Assembly: GCA_900113385.1 (NCBI GenBank)
Contig: FOPE01000007.1
Span: 1 to 64,000, forward strand
Direction: 5' to 3'
Source: Lachnospiraceae bacterium C7
GTDB lineage: Bacteria > Bacillota > Clostridia > Lachnospirales > Lachnospiraceae
Length of the DNA: 64,000 bases
The notes under the pieces were generated by a model. It saw nothing but the letters and a program-made list of their open reading frames with translations, made no database searches and was not told the origin of the DNA. The position numbers and the translations under genes were made by a program. The first letter of the stretch is position 1. Every line of letters begins with the position of its first letter. Positions 55,503 through 64,000 of the stretch are shown in pieces.

Positions 55503-56999
55503 TTGAAAGGAAAAAAGGTAGTAAGAGGAGCAGGAGTATTACTTCCAATCACAAGTCTTCCTTCCGCCTATGGAATAGGAACTTTAGGAAAGGAAGCATT
55601 TAAGTTTATAGATTTACTTGTAGATCTAAAACAAAAATATTGGCAGATACTTCCCATAGGACCAACATCATATGGAGACAGCCCTTATCAGACAGTGTCA
55701 GCTTTTGCAGGAAATCAGTATTTGATAGATCTTGAGGATTTAGTAGAAGAAGGACTACTGACAAATGAGGAGATTCGACAATACAACTGGGGAAGAGAAA
55801 ATGACAAAGTAGACTACGAAGCAATCTTTGAAAACAGGTACAAGATTTTACAACAAGCCTTTCAAAGATTTGATGTAAATAATGATGAGTTTAGATACTT
55901 TGTAGAGGAAAACCAAGAATGGCTCGAACCATATGCATTGTTTATGGCAATAAAGCATAATTATAACGATGACGCTTGGATAGAGTGGCCTAGAGAAATA
56001 AGAGAAAAACAACCGGTTGCGCTTGAAAGGTGCCGAAAAAAGTATTACAATAACGTTAGTTATTGGAGGTTTTGCCAATACGAATTTTATAAACAATGGT
56101 CAAACTTAAGTAAATATGCGAAACAGAGAGGAATTTACATCATAGGAGATGTTCCATATTATGTAGCGTTAGATAGTGTAGATGCATGGTGGAATCCAGA
56201 ACAATTTAGGATTAACGCAAACGGTAAACCAGAGATGGTTTCAGCATCTATCCCAGATAGCTATTCAAAAAATGGACAGATTTGGGGATCACCTTTATAT
56301 GATTGGGATTTTATGTATGAAGATGATTACAAATGGTGGAGAAAAAGAATTAGATTTTCAGCGTCATTATTTGATGTTATTAAGTTTAATCATTTTTCGG
56401 GAATAGTAAAAGACTATGCCTTGCCAGATGCAACAAGTGATATAAAAGATGGTAAGTGGATAAAAGGTCCAGGACGTAAATTTGTCAACATGGTAAATAA
56501 AGAAGTTGGGGATATTCCTATAATAGCTGATACATATTGTGGAAAAGCTTTAATACCAGGAGTTAAAAAATTGCTGAATAAATCAGGATGGTTAGACGTA
56601 AAAGTTTTAATGTTTGCCTTTGACGATGATACTTCAAACGAATATTTACCACATAACTATCAAAATACAGATTTGGCAGTTTATGCAGGAACCCATGATA
56701 ATGACACAATAGTTGGTTTTTTCAGAGACAAAACAGACTATGAGTTAGCATATTTATATGAGTATCTGAATATTTCATGTAGGGATGAGATACCAGATGC
56801 GCTTATACGAGCCGCATATCAAAGTGTCGGCAGTCTTGCAATAATTCAAATGCAAGATATTTTAAAATTAGGTAATGAAGCAAGAATGAATGAACCGTCA
56901 ACAGTGGGGTACAATTGGAGATGGCGTTTAGGGCATGAAAATTTAAATGAAAAAAGAAGAGCCTGGATTAGAAATATTGCAATTACCTATAGAAGATAG
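55503..56999 (+). CDS. malQ: 4-alpha-glucanotransferase homologue with altered catalytic residues
   Basis: 498 residues, full-length family GH77. Conserved parts are GVLLPITSLPSAYGIG, GDSPYQ, GTHDND (Asp 399) and EARMNEPSTVG. The nucleophile motif RxDHFRG reads KFNHFSG, so Asp is Asn 296, and the acid/base motif IAEDLG reads IADTYCG, so Glu is Asp 343. The 47-residue spacing between them matches amylomaltase. It may be inactive or changed in role. AGGGGTG supports the TTG at 55503; GTG 55494 is the alternative. Confidence 0.85.
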   Translation: MKGKKVVRGAGVLLPITSLPSAYGIGTLGKEAFKFIDLLVDLKQKYWQILPIGPTSYGDSPYQTVSAFAGNQYLIDLEDLVEEGLLTNEEIRQYNWGRENDKVDYEAIFENRYKILQQAFQRFDVNNDEFRYFVEENQEWLEPYALFMAIKHNYNDDAWIEWPREIREKQPVALERCRKKYYNNVSYWRFCQYEFYKQWSNLSKYAKQRGIYIIGDVPYYVALDSVDAWWNPEQFRINANGKPEMVSASIPDSYSKNGQIWGSPLYDWDFMYEDDYKWWRKRIRFSASLFDVIKFNHFSGIVKDYALPDATSDIKDGKWIKGPGRKFVNMVNKEVGDIPIIADTYCGKALIPGVKKLLNKSGWLDVKVLMFAFDDDTSNEYLPHNYQNTDLAVYAGTHDNDTIVGFFRDKTDYELAYLYEYLNISCRDEIPDALIRAAYQSVGSLAIIQMQDILKLGNEARMNEPSTVGYNWRWRLGHENLNEKRRAWIRNIAITYRR

Positions 57000-57121
57000 G
57001 GGACAACAAAGGTTTTTACAGTAGGAGTTCTTAATTTAGCTATATAAAAGCGATTATAAAGTGCAAGTTGCATTTTATATATAAAGAAAAGTTTATTCTT
57101 ACGAAAAGGAGAGGAAAAATC

Positions 57122-58390
57122 ATGAAAAGAAAAGTTTTACCATTATTATTAGCAGGTACAATGGCAGCATCTATGTTCGCTGGATGCTCATCAGAAGGCA
57201 GTTCTTCAGAATCTAAAGGAGAAAGTAAAGATGGCGCAGTTACATTAACTGTAATGGGACCAACAGAAGATCAAGCAAAAGAAAGTGGTCAGTGGTTACA
57301 GAAAGAATGTAAGGCATTCGCAAAAGAACACCCAGAATGGAAAATTAATTTTAAATATCAGAAATGCTCAGAAGGTGATGCAAAAGATACAATCGTAAAA
57401 GATGTAGATGGCGCAGCAGATGTTTATATGTTTGCAAATGATCAAATTACAGATTTAGTAAAAGCAAATGCTATTTCTAAACTTGGTGGAGATACAGCAA
57501 AATATGTTAAAGACAGCAATGCAAAAACAATCGTCAATACAGTAACATACAACGGAGAAATTTATGGTGTACCATATACATCAAATTCATGGTTTATGTA
57601 CTATGATAAGAGAGTTTTCTCAGAAGATGATGTAAAGAATCTTGATACAATGTTAACAAAGGGAAAAGTATCTTTCCCAATTTCTAATGGCTGGTACTTA
57701 GCTGCATTCTATACAGCTAATGATTGTACATTCTATGGAGATGGAACAGATGAAAAAGCCAAAATTGATTTCTCAGAGAAAAAAGCAGCCCCAGTTACAA
57801 AATATTTAATGGGACTCATGAAAAATGAAAACTTTAAACCAGATACAACAGATGATGGTTCACAAGGCCTTTCAGGAATGAAAGATGGCTCTGTAAATGC
57901 ATTCTTTGATGGAAACTGGAACTATGGTGCAGTTTGCGAAGCAATTGGTGAAGAAAATGTAGGAACAGCACAGTTACCAACAATTAAAATTGATGGCCAA
58001 GAAAAACAAATGAAATCATTCCTTGGTTCAAAAGCAATTGGTGTAAACCCAACATGTAAAAGACAGGATATTGCAGTAGCACTTGCAAAATATTTAGGAA
58101 GTGAAAAAGCACAAAAAGATCATTTTGATCTAAGACAGCAAGCACCAGTTAATAAAAACCTTACAGGAACAGATGAAGTAAAAGCAAACGTAGCTTGTGA
58201 TGCATTAGCAAAAGTAGCTGAAAACACATCAATTTGTCAGCCAATCTTTGGTATGCAGAACTTCTGGGATGCAGCAAAAGCACTTGGTAAAGAAATTGCA
58301 GGCCAAGGTGATGAACCAATGACAGAAGCAAACTATGTAGAAAAAACAGAAGCATTTAACAAACAGATTAATACTTCCGTAGTAAAATAA
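57122..58390 (+). CDS. malE: Maltodextrin-type ABC transporter substrate-binding lipoprotein
   Basis: 422 residues. The lipobox FAGC has Cys 22, followed by a Ser/Glu/Lys linker and a family 1 solute-binding fold (VPYTSNSWFMYYDKRVFSE, NAFFDGNWNYGA). It captures sugars outside the cell for MalF and MalG. AAAGGAGAGG lies before the ATG at 57122; the frame stays open upstream to 57068. The maltodextrin substrate is inferred from its neighbours. Confidence 0.9.
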   Translation: MKRKVLPLLLAGTMAASMFAGCSSEGSSSESKGESKDGAVTLTVMGPTEDQAKESGQWLQKECKAFAKEHPEWKINFKYQKCSEGDAKDTIVKDVDGAADVYMFANDQITDLVKANAISKLGGDTAKYVKDSNAKTIVNTVTYNGEIYGVPYTSNSWFMYYDKRVFSEDDVKNLDTMLTKGKVSFPISNGWYLAAFYTANDCTFYGDGTDEKAKIDFSEKKAAPVTKYLMGLMKNENFKPDTTDDGSQGLSGMKDGSVNAFFDGNWNYGAVCEAIGEENVGTAQLPTIKIDGQEKQMKSFLGSKAIGVNPTCKRQDIAVALAKYLGSEKAQKDHFDLRQQAPVNKNLTGTDEVKANVACDALAKVAENTSICQPIFGMQNFWDAAKALGKEIAGQGDEPMTEANYVEKTEAFNKQINTSVVK

Positions 58391-58658
58391 GTAAAAGTTT
58401 AAAAAGATTGAGTTATAAATGAGTTAGTAAAACAGTAAAATTTGTGTCTGTGGCGAAGAAAGTGCTTCGCTGCAGGCATAAATCATAAATATAGTGTAGA
58501 AACAAAAACAATAGATAACAAATATAGGCAAAACTATAGGCGAAGTAATGAATATCGAATATAAGCAAAGCAAGATATAAAAATATAGAAGATATATAGA
58601 AAATACACAAGGGTGATCAGATAAGATGAGACAAAGAGTCTTGTCAGGAGGTTTTGGT
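58391..58658 (+). other. malE-malF spacer with long hairpin
   Basis: 268 bases without a gene. TGTCTGtgGCGAAG pairs with CTTCGCtgCAGGCA around aaagtg at 58445-58478. No T run follows. A hairpin at this place commonly protects malE mRNA and lowers downstream expression; the rest is A-rich. Confidence 0.7.
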
Positions 58659-60029
58659 ATGAGTAGAGCTAAGAAAAAATCTGAATTTGCTACTCCATAT
58701 ACATTTAAAAATGCAATAACAAAGGGAAATATTTTTACAAAGCTTTCAGCATTAGTAATGGGCTTGGGAAATATGGCAAATAAACAGATAGTAAAAGGTT
58801 TACTTTTTTTGGCAATTGAAGTTGGATACATAATTTTTATGGCCACAAAGGGACTATATTATATTAAAATGTTTCCATCATTAGGCTGGAAAAAACAAGG
58901 AGAAGTGTGGAATGAAAAACTTCAAGTTTATGAGTATTCAGCTGGAGATAATTCAGTATTGTTGTTGTTATATGGAGTTGTAACAATTGCAATTACAGTA
59001 TTATTTATCTATTTTTGGTTAGAAAATCTTAAAAGTGCGTACATGACACAATGCATGAAAGAAGAAAATGCGCACATTCCAAATTTCAGAGAAGAAGTTT
59101 ATGATTTATTTGATAAAAACTTACATAGAACATTAATGTTCTTACCATTTACAGGAATTTTGATTTTTACAATTTTACCATTGCTATTTATGATAGCCAT
59201 GGCGTTTACAAACTATTCAGTTGTAGGCGAGCATTTAGTACTATTTGATTGGGTAGGTCTTAAAAACTTTAAAACCGTACTAGGAATAGGTGGAAAACTA
59301 GGAAAAACATTCTGGCCAGTATTAGGCTGGACATTAATTTGGGCTTTCTTTGCTACATTCCTTAACTTTTTCTTAGGAATGATTTTAGCAATTGTAATTA
59401 ATAGAAAAGAAACAAAAGGAAAAGCATTTTGGCGTTTTTGCTTTGTACTTTCAATTGCAGTTCCACAATTTGTATCATTACTTATTATGAGAACAATGCT
59501 TCAACCAGAAGGTGCAATCAACAATTTATTAGTAAACGCAGGAATAATTAATAAAGCATTGCCATTTTGGACAAATGCAACTTGGGCAAGAGTATCCGTA
59601 ATTTTAATAAACTGTTGGATAGGTATTCCATATACAATGCTTCAAATAACAGGTGTACTTCAAAATGTACCAGTAGAATTATATGAGGCTGCAAAAATTG
59701 ACGGAGCAAATCCAGTACAGATTTATTTTAAAATTACATTACCATATATTATGTTTATTATGGGACCATATGTAATTACACAATTTACAGGAAACATCAA
59801 TAACTTTAACGTAATCTTCTTACTTAGTGCAGGCCAGCCAACACCAGTTGGAAGAACAGCAGGTAAAACAGACTTGCTAGTAACGTGGTTATATAATTTA
59901 ACGGTAAAATACCAATACTATAACCTAGGCGCTGTAATTGGTATCCTAACATTTATTGTATTATCTATTGTTGCACTTGTTACATACCGCAACACAGCTT
60001 CTTATAAAGATGAGGAGGGATTCCAATAA
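58659..60029 (+). CDS. malF: Maltodextrin-type ABC transporter permease MalF
   Basis: 456 residues with about eight membrane segments and the ATPase-contact EAA loop EAAKIDGANPVQIYFKI near the C terminus. An ATG at 58626 is in frame, but AGGAGG (58646-58651) lies 7 bases before the ATG at 58659. It overlaps malG by one base (TAATG). Confidence 0.9.
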   Translation: MSRAKKKSEFATPYTFKNAITKGNIFTKLSALVMGLGNMANKQIVKGLLFLAIEVGYIIFMATKGLYYIKMFPSLGWKKQGEVWNEKLQVYEYSAGDNSVLLLLYGVVTIAITVLFIYFWLENLKSAYMTQCMKEENAHIPNFREEVYDLFDKNLHRTLMFLPFTGILIFTILPLLFMIAMAFTNYSVVGEHLVLFDWVGLKNFKTVLGIGGKLGKTFWPVLGWTLIWAFFATFLNFFLGMILAIVINRKETKGKAFWRFCFVLSIAVPQFVSLLIMRTMLQPEGAINNLLVNAGIINKALPFWTNATWARVSVILINCWIGIPYTMLQITGVLQNVPVELYEAAKIDGANPVQIYFKITLPYIMFIMGPYVITQFTGNINNFNVIFLLSAGQPTPVGRTAGKTDLLVTWLYNLTVKYQYYNLGAVIGILTFIVLSIVALVTYRNTASYKDEEGFQ

Positions 60030-60886
60030 TGAATAAAGGAAAAGGAAGAAAAATTGTTAATAATGTAATAGTACATGTTATTTTAGCAATACTAGCAATA
60101 ATATGGTTATTCCCAATATTTTGGGTAATCATGACAAGTTTTAGAAAGGAAAGAGGAGCATATACTTCATACTTCTTCCCAAAACAACTTACATTTGATA
60201 ACTACATCAAATTATTTACAGATACAGGAATGATTAATTTTCCACGTATGTTTTTAAATACGCTTATTATATCCATTTTTTCATGCTTGGTATCAACAAT
60301 ATTTGTGCTTAGTACATCATATTGTATGTCTAGACTTAGATTTAAACTTAGAAAACCATTTATGAATTTGGCAATGATTCTTGGATTATTCCCAGCATTT
60401 ATGTCAATGGTAGCAGTTTATTTCATTTTAAAAGCATTTGGTTTAACAGAAGGAAATATGCTTAGAGTAGCACTTGTATTGATTTACTCGGCAGGATCAG
60501 GAACGGGATTTTATATAGCCAAGGGATTTTTTGACACAGTGCCAAAATCACTTACAGAAGCAGCAATATTAGATGGGTGTACACAGTTTCAGGTGTTTTA
60601 TAAGATAATATGTCCATTATCGCAACCAATTATAGTGTACACGGTTTTAACATCATTCCTAGCACCATGGTTAGATTTCGTATTTGTAAAAGTAATCGTA
60701 GGTGCAAAAGATGAGTATTGGACAGTTTCATTAGGCTTATATAATATGCTAGAAAGAGAATTTATTTATAAATGGTACACACCATGGGCAGCAGCAGCAG
60801 TACTTGTATCAATACCAATTTCTATATTGTTTATAATCATGCAAAGATACTACGTAGATGGTTTATCTGGAGCGGTAAAAGGATAA
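60029..60886 (+). CDS. malG: Maltodextrin-type ABC transporter permease MalG
   Basis: 285 residues with six membrane segments and EAA loop EAAILDGCTQFQVFYKI. It forms the channel with MalF. No ATPase gene follows, so a shared MsmK/MalK-type ATPase encoded elsewhere is probably used. Confidence 0.92.
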   Translation: MNKGKGRKIVNNVIVHVILAILAIIWLFPIFWVIMTSFRKERGAYTSYFFPKQLTFDNYIKLFTDTGMINFPRMFLNTLIISIFSCLVSTIFVLSTSYCMSRLRFKLRKPFMNLAMILGLFPAFMSMVAVYFILKAFGLTEGNMLRVALVLIYSAGSGTGFYIAKGFFDTVPKSLTEAAILDGCTQFQVFYKIICPLSQPIIVYTVLTSFLAPWLDFVFVKVIVGAKDEYWTVSLGLYNMLEREFIYKWYTPWAAAAVLVSIPISILFIIMQRYYVDGLSGAVKG

Positions 60887-60971
60887 AGATAACTGTTTAT
60901 TTTAAAAAATTAGGATAAAAAAAGAACAAAGCTAAAGGAATAAACTTAAAGAACAAAGTTAAAAAATAAAA

Positions 60972-61030
60972 CAAAAACGCCTCATTTGTCTCATCAATTC
61001 ATAAAAATGATAAAGACAAAGGGGCGTCTT
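60972..61030. terminator. Bidirectional terminator between malG and plsC
   Basis: ACGCC and TTTGTCT pair with AGACAAA and GGCGT. On the minus strand a clear T run follows, so it mainly serves plsC; on the plus strand the T run is weak. Confidence 0.75.
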
Positions 61031-61086
61031 AAATTTTAAAAATAAAATTGTTATTTAATATTTGATTTAATATTTTGATTTATTAA

Positions 61087-61833
61087 TTATTTTTCAGAAT
61101 TCCTAGTGGCTAGATCTTTTAGCATATCTTCAATGATAGCCTGAGTGTATGCACCAGCTTTTTTCTGATTCTCTTTAGGCAAATCTTCTATATAAAAAGG
61201 TGTACCATATTTAATAGTCATATTTGTACGTTTAACCCATGGAAAATGGTTCTCTAAAACTTCGTCTGCACCCATAATAGCCATAGGAACTACAGGGCAT
61301 TTAGCTTTTTGGGCTATTTTAAAACTACCTTCTTTAAATGGCAATGTTTTAGTTACATCAGCATCCTTATTGCGAGTTCCTTCAGGAAAAATGCAAATAG
61401 ATACGTCTGATTTAGCATATTCAATGGCTGTAAGTATAACCTTCATGTTTTGACGAATATCGGATCTATCGATTAATAAACAGTAGATTCGACGCATTAA
61501 AAGAGATAAAACTGGTATTTTTCCAATGCTCTTTTTGGCGATAAAACCTGTAGGATTTGGGCACTGAGAATATGCTGCAACAACATCAAAAAAACCTCGA
61601 TGGTTACCAATGTATAAAACAGCTTTATCCTGAGGGATGTTTTCGCGACCTTCGACAGTAAGGTGTACACCTGATAAAAACATGATGAATTTAAATCCAA
61701 ATTGAACAAATCGAAGCTGAATCATATCAGCGTGATGTTTACTAAATTTAGATATAATAAATTCAACGCCCATAACAGGGAGACTTACTATCAAAAAAAT
61801 GATTACGAAAAGTACATCTAAAAAAGTTCTCAT
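61087..61833 (-). CDS. plsC: 1-acyl-sn-glycerol-3-phosphate acyltransferase
   Basis: 248 residues with N-terminal membrane segment(s). The acyltransferase motifs are NHRGFFD (His 78, Asp 83) and FPEGTRNKD. It makes phosphatidic acid at the inner membrane face. It is monocistronic on the minus strand. Confidence 0.92.
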   Translation of the reverse strand: MRTFLDVLFVIIFLIVSLPVMGVEFIISKFSKHHADMIQLRFVQFGFKFIMFLSGVHLTVEGRENIPQDKAVLYIGNHRGFFDVVAAYSQCPNPTGFIAKKSIGKIPVLSLLMRRIYCLLIDRSDIRQNMKVILTAIEYAKSDVSICIFPEGTRNKDADVTKTLPFKEGSFKIAQKAKCPVVPMAIMGADEVLENHFPWVKRTNMTIKYGTPFYIEDLPKENQKKAGAYTQAIIEDMLKDLATRNSEK

Positions 61834-62249
61834 ATCAAAAACCTCACTTAAAAATATTCTGTTTTAATGTACGAATAAAATCGTAATATTATAACAAACT
61901 ACATTATATAGCAATTTTATCGACACATGCAAGAGAAGTGATAAGGTAATGTGCAATTAATTAATTTATATAATAAATAAGGGGTGGGAATTAAGTAAAA
62001 AAATTAATTATGAATTAATAAAAAAAGAAAAAAGTTGAAAATATAATGGTAAATTTCGGAGATTTTAGTCAATACCGTCAATTTTAACAATTATATTTTG
62101 TGAAAAATTAATAAGTTCACAAAAAAATGGGGTTACACTACAGGCAAAAATTAGCCATTATGTACACAATTTGTACGCAATTTAGTAGTATAATACAATT
62201 TGGAATAAATTTTTGTAATATTTGTACAAAAATAGATACTTTCAAACTA
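61834..62249. other. AT-rich spacer between plsC and veg
   Basis: About 416 bases with no gene. A TATAAT near 62189 has TGTAC direct repeats in front of it but no good -35. Nothing else could be supported. Confidence 0.5.
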
Positions 62250-62278
62250 TTGCAAATATTTTAACACTTTGCTATACT
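62250..62278 (+). promoter_or_regulatory. veg promoter
   Basis: TTGCAA (62250-62255), a 17-base spacer and TATACT (62273-62278), about 58 bases before veg. Confidence 0.8.
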
Positions 62279-62335
62279 GAAATTAACTTGATGTTGTGTT
62301 ATTGTTTAATATGCTCAAGCAGAGGAGGAAATTAT

Positions 62336-62578
62336 ATGGAACAAGCAGATATCAACAAGGTTCGCGCATCCGTACATCAACAATGTGGAAGTCATGTAAT
62401 GATTTTGTTAGATCGTGGTCGCAACAAGGTAGATATTCAAGAAGGGGTTATTCAGAAAGCATATCCAAGTGTTTTCACAGTTTTAGTTGAGGATAAGAAA
62501 GCATCTAATCCTCCACAACTATTATCATTTAGTTATAAGGATATAATCACAAAAGACATTCGAATGACATTATGCTAA
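62336..62578 (+). CDS. veg: Veg-family protein
   Basis: 80 residues starting MEQADINKVRASVHQQCG, with the family core AYPSVFTVLVED and the C-terminal SYKDIITKDI. Veg is linked to biofilm matrix control in Bacillus, but its biochemical role is unclear. AGAGGAGG fits the ATG at 62336; the open frame back to 62222 covers the promoter and is not coding. Confidence 0.9.
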   Translation: MEQADINKVRASVHQQCGSHVMILLDRGRNKVDIQEGVIQKAYPSVFTVLVEDKKASNPPQLLSFSYKDIITKDIRMTLC

Positions 62579-62623
62579 TCAGGGAAGTTAGCATTCGAAT
62601 GGCATATAGTTTCATAGGGAAAG

Positions 62624-62654
62624 GTCGTTACGGAACGGGGGTAGCGACTTTTTT
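62624..62654 (+). terminator. veg terminator
   Basis: GTCGTTAC pairs with GTAGCGAC (one G-U), followed by six T. The 260 bases from here to 62916 are AT-rich with no clear promoter. Confidence 0.85.
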
Positions 62655-62916
62655 ATTGCATAAAATTATTGGTTGTACTATTTTTGCAACATAAGGGTTT
62701 AAAGTTGTTGCAAATCAAGTTTAGTGATAAAATTAACATGATAGTTTTATTAAAAAAGTGAAACTATTATGTAGGAAAGATTAAAAAAGACATTGAAAAA
62801 TAAATATTAAAAATTGTAATAGGTTGTTAATATTTATTTTTGATGTTAGAATAAATCAAAATTAGTTTTAACTAAATTTTTGAAGAAAACAAGGAGTATT
62901 TAAAGTAGGAGACAAT

Positions 62917-64000
62917 ATGGACAAGGAAAGACAAGAATTAGAACAAAATGGTGGAACATTTGAAGTTAACGAGAAAGAAGTAAGTTCATCAGAACAAACA
63001 TTAGGACAAGCGTCAGAGCAATCTGCATCAGAGCAATCTGCGCAGATGCCAGAACAGCAAGTAAATCAAGGCCAATCAGTGTTAGAGCAGGAGCAGTCTA
63101 AGCCAGAACAAGGTAAATATGTACAAGGTCAGGCAGTTTCAGGCCAGGATCAAGCACATAGATTTGATCCAAACTATGGCCAGCAATCAAGTGCAATACA
63201 TTTTGGAAATAACGCAAATCAGAGCCAGCCAATGCCAGGACAAGGCCAACCAATGCCAGGACAGGGCCAACCAATGCCAGGACAGGGCCAGCCAATGCCA
63301 GGACAAGGTCAGCCACAGCAGTTTAGAGCAAATTATAATTATGCTAATCCAGGGAACCTTCAAAATGGCAATGGAAATTATCCATATAACAACTATAACA
63401 ATCAAATAAATGAAAGCAAAAAATCAAAAGGTGCCATTATTGCAATAGGTGTAGCGGCTGCTTTAGTAATTGCATTAATTGTCGTATTAATTGCAATTGT
63501 GGCAAATTCAACAGGAAAATCAAATAGCAAGTATAGAAAGTCATATACTAATGGATATTCGAAATCTGAAGATAGCAGCGAAAAGGCTAAAAGTTTGAAA
63601 GGTGATAAGGGAACTGTAACTATCTATGGAACTGAAGTTAAATTAGGATGCAAGTATAAAGATTTACCTAAGAACATAAAAGATAAAATAGAACTTAGTG
63701 ATGCTGAAGACGATTGTGATATTAATTCGATTAAGCAAGGTGATTTGATAGAGTTGGAAAGCAAAAATAATGACGAAATAGATATTGAATTGCTGTTTAA
63801 AAACAATAATGAACAAAATTGTTCACTTGATGAGTGTGATTTATACGAAGTGAAGATTTTCGATAATGGAATAAAAAATGTTTCGGGTAAAGAATTTAAT
63901 TATCTTGGTGGACTTCAGACAGGAATCACTAAAGAAAAAGCAAAAAAAATCTTAGAAGCAAATTATTCAGATGTTGATTATAACGATGATCTAGATGATT
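62917..64000 (+). CDS. Partial membrane protein with Gln/Pro repeat (runs off the right edge)
   Basis: At least 361 codons, open at the edge. Residues 1-103 are Gln/Glu/Ser-rich and low in complexity, 104-131 are four QPMPGQG repeats, one TM lies at about 172-198, and then comes a Lys/Asp-rich soluble domain of unknown family. The N terminus is probably cytoplasmic and the C-terminal domain outside. GTAGGAGA precedes the ATG. Function not recognised. Confidence 0.75.
   Translation, partial: MDKERQELEQNGGTFEVNEKEVSSSEQTLGQASEQSASEQSAQMPEQQVNQGQSVLEQEQSKPEQGKYVQGQAVSGQDQAHRFDPNYGQQSSAIHFGNNANQSQPMPGQGQPMPGQGQPMPGQGQPMPGQGQPQQFRANYNYANPGNLQNGNGNYPYNNYNNQINESKKSKGAIIAIGVAAALVIALIVVLIAIVANSTGKSNSKYRKSYTNGYSKSEDSSEKAKSLKGDKGTVTIYGTEVKLGCKYKDLPKNIKDKIELSDAEDDCDINSIKQGDLIELESKNNDEIDIELLFKNNNEQNCSLDECDLYEVKIFDNGIKNVSGKEFNYLGGLQTGITKEKAKKILEANYSDVDYNDDLDD
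63226..63309 (+). repeat. Four in-frame 21-base repeats
   Basis: Units of CAGCCAATGCCAGGACAAGGC type at 63226, 63247, 63268 and 63289 differ only at third codon positions. They encode QPMPGQG four times. Confidence 0.92.

Noticed and set aside
55503-56999. malQ as a decayed pseudogene
   Set aside because: The frame is full length with intact conserved regions and a promoter; only particular catalytic residues differ, which does not look like random decay.
62222-62335. N-terminal extension of veg
   Set aside because: The extra codons cover the veg promoter and lie before a strong AGGAGG; the peptide is unlike the family.
63226-63309. CRISPR-like or mobile repeat
   Set aside because: The 21-base units are in frame and encode a peptide repeat with only synonymous changes.

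Overview
The window looks like chromosomal DNA from a low-GC, Gram-positive, anaerobic member of the Clostridia, most likely family Lachnospiraceae. This rests on the AT-rich code, strong AGGAGG ribosome sites, common GTG and TTG starts, the zinc form of S14, SpoVG, Veg, DivIC and RqcP, a GlgC/GlgD pair, and an L17 with an internal insertion. The genus cannot be fixed from the sequence alone.

Layout. 1-2000: a small cysteine-motif protein (minus strand) and an RlmD/TrmA-type RNA methyltransferase. 2100-18960: one long ribosomal protein block in the S10-spc-alpha order (rpsJ to rplQ) with secY, adk, map, infA, rpmJ and rpoA inside it. Several spacers in it are long and can fold. 19080-24800, minus strand: prs, a DnaC/DnaI-like helicase loader, a DnaD-like protein and murC. 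A cluster of DnaA boxes lies between murC and dnaD. 25000-27870: glgC-glgD (glycogen precursor synthesis) and spoVG. 27900-35600: pth-mfd, a PpiC-type foldase lipoprotein, aroK and murA. 35600-37500: a SAM riboswitch and metK. 37600-44300: a two-component system, a pseudouridine synthase, a large solute-binding-like lipoprotein and the CCA enzyme. 44370-51110: a PEGA lipoprotein, HU, rqcP-divIC-tilS-hpt-ftsH. 51200-51790: a candidate small RNA and tRNA-Tyr and tRNA-Leu. 51800-55200, minus strand: an HExxH lipoprotein and a LacI-type regulator. 55300-61030: a malQ-like gene, malE, malF and malG. 61087-62660: plsC (minus) and veg. 62917 to the right edge: a partial membrane protein with a Gln/Pro repeat.

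How it fits together. Most of the window is core growth machinery: translation, secretion, PRPP supply, helicase loading, peptidoglycan synthesis (murC, murA), tRNA maturation and rescue, and repair. The carbohydrate genes form two arms: GlgC/GlgD make ADP-glucose for glycogen, and the LacI-controlled mal locus imports maltodextrins.

The observations most worth a second look are: (1) two abutting pairs of perfect DnaA boxes upstream of the dnaD-dnaC genes; (2) a full-length MalQ homologue in which the nucleophile Asp is Asn and the acid/base Glu is Asp; (3) a candidate small RNA with C-rich single-stranded motifs next to the tRNA genes; (4) a large lipoprotein with an HExxH metallopeptidase motif; and (5) a set of structured leaders and spacers inside the ribosomal protein operon.
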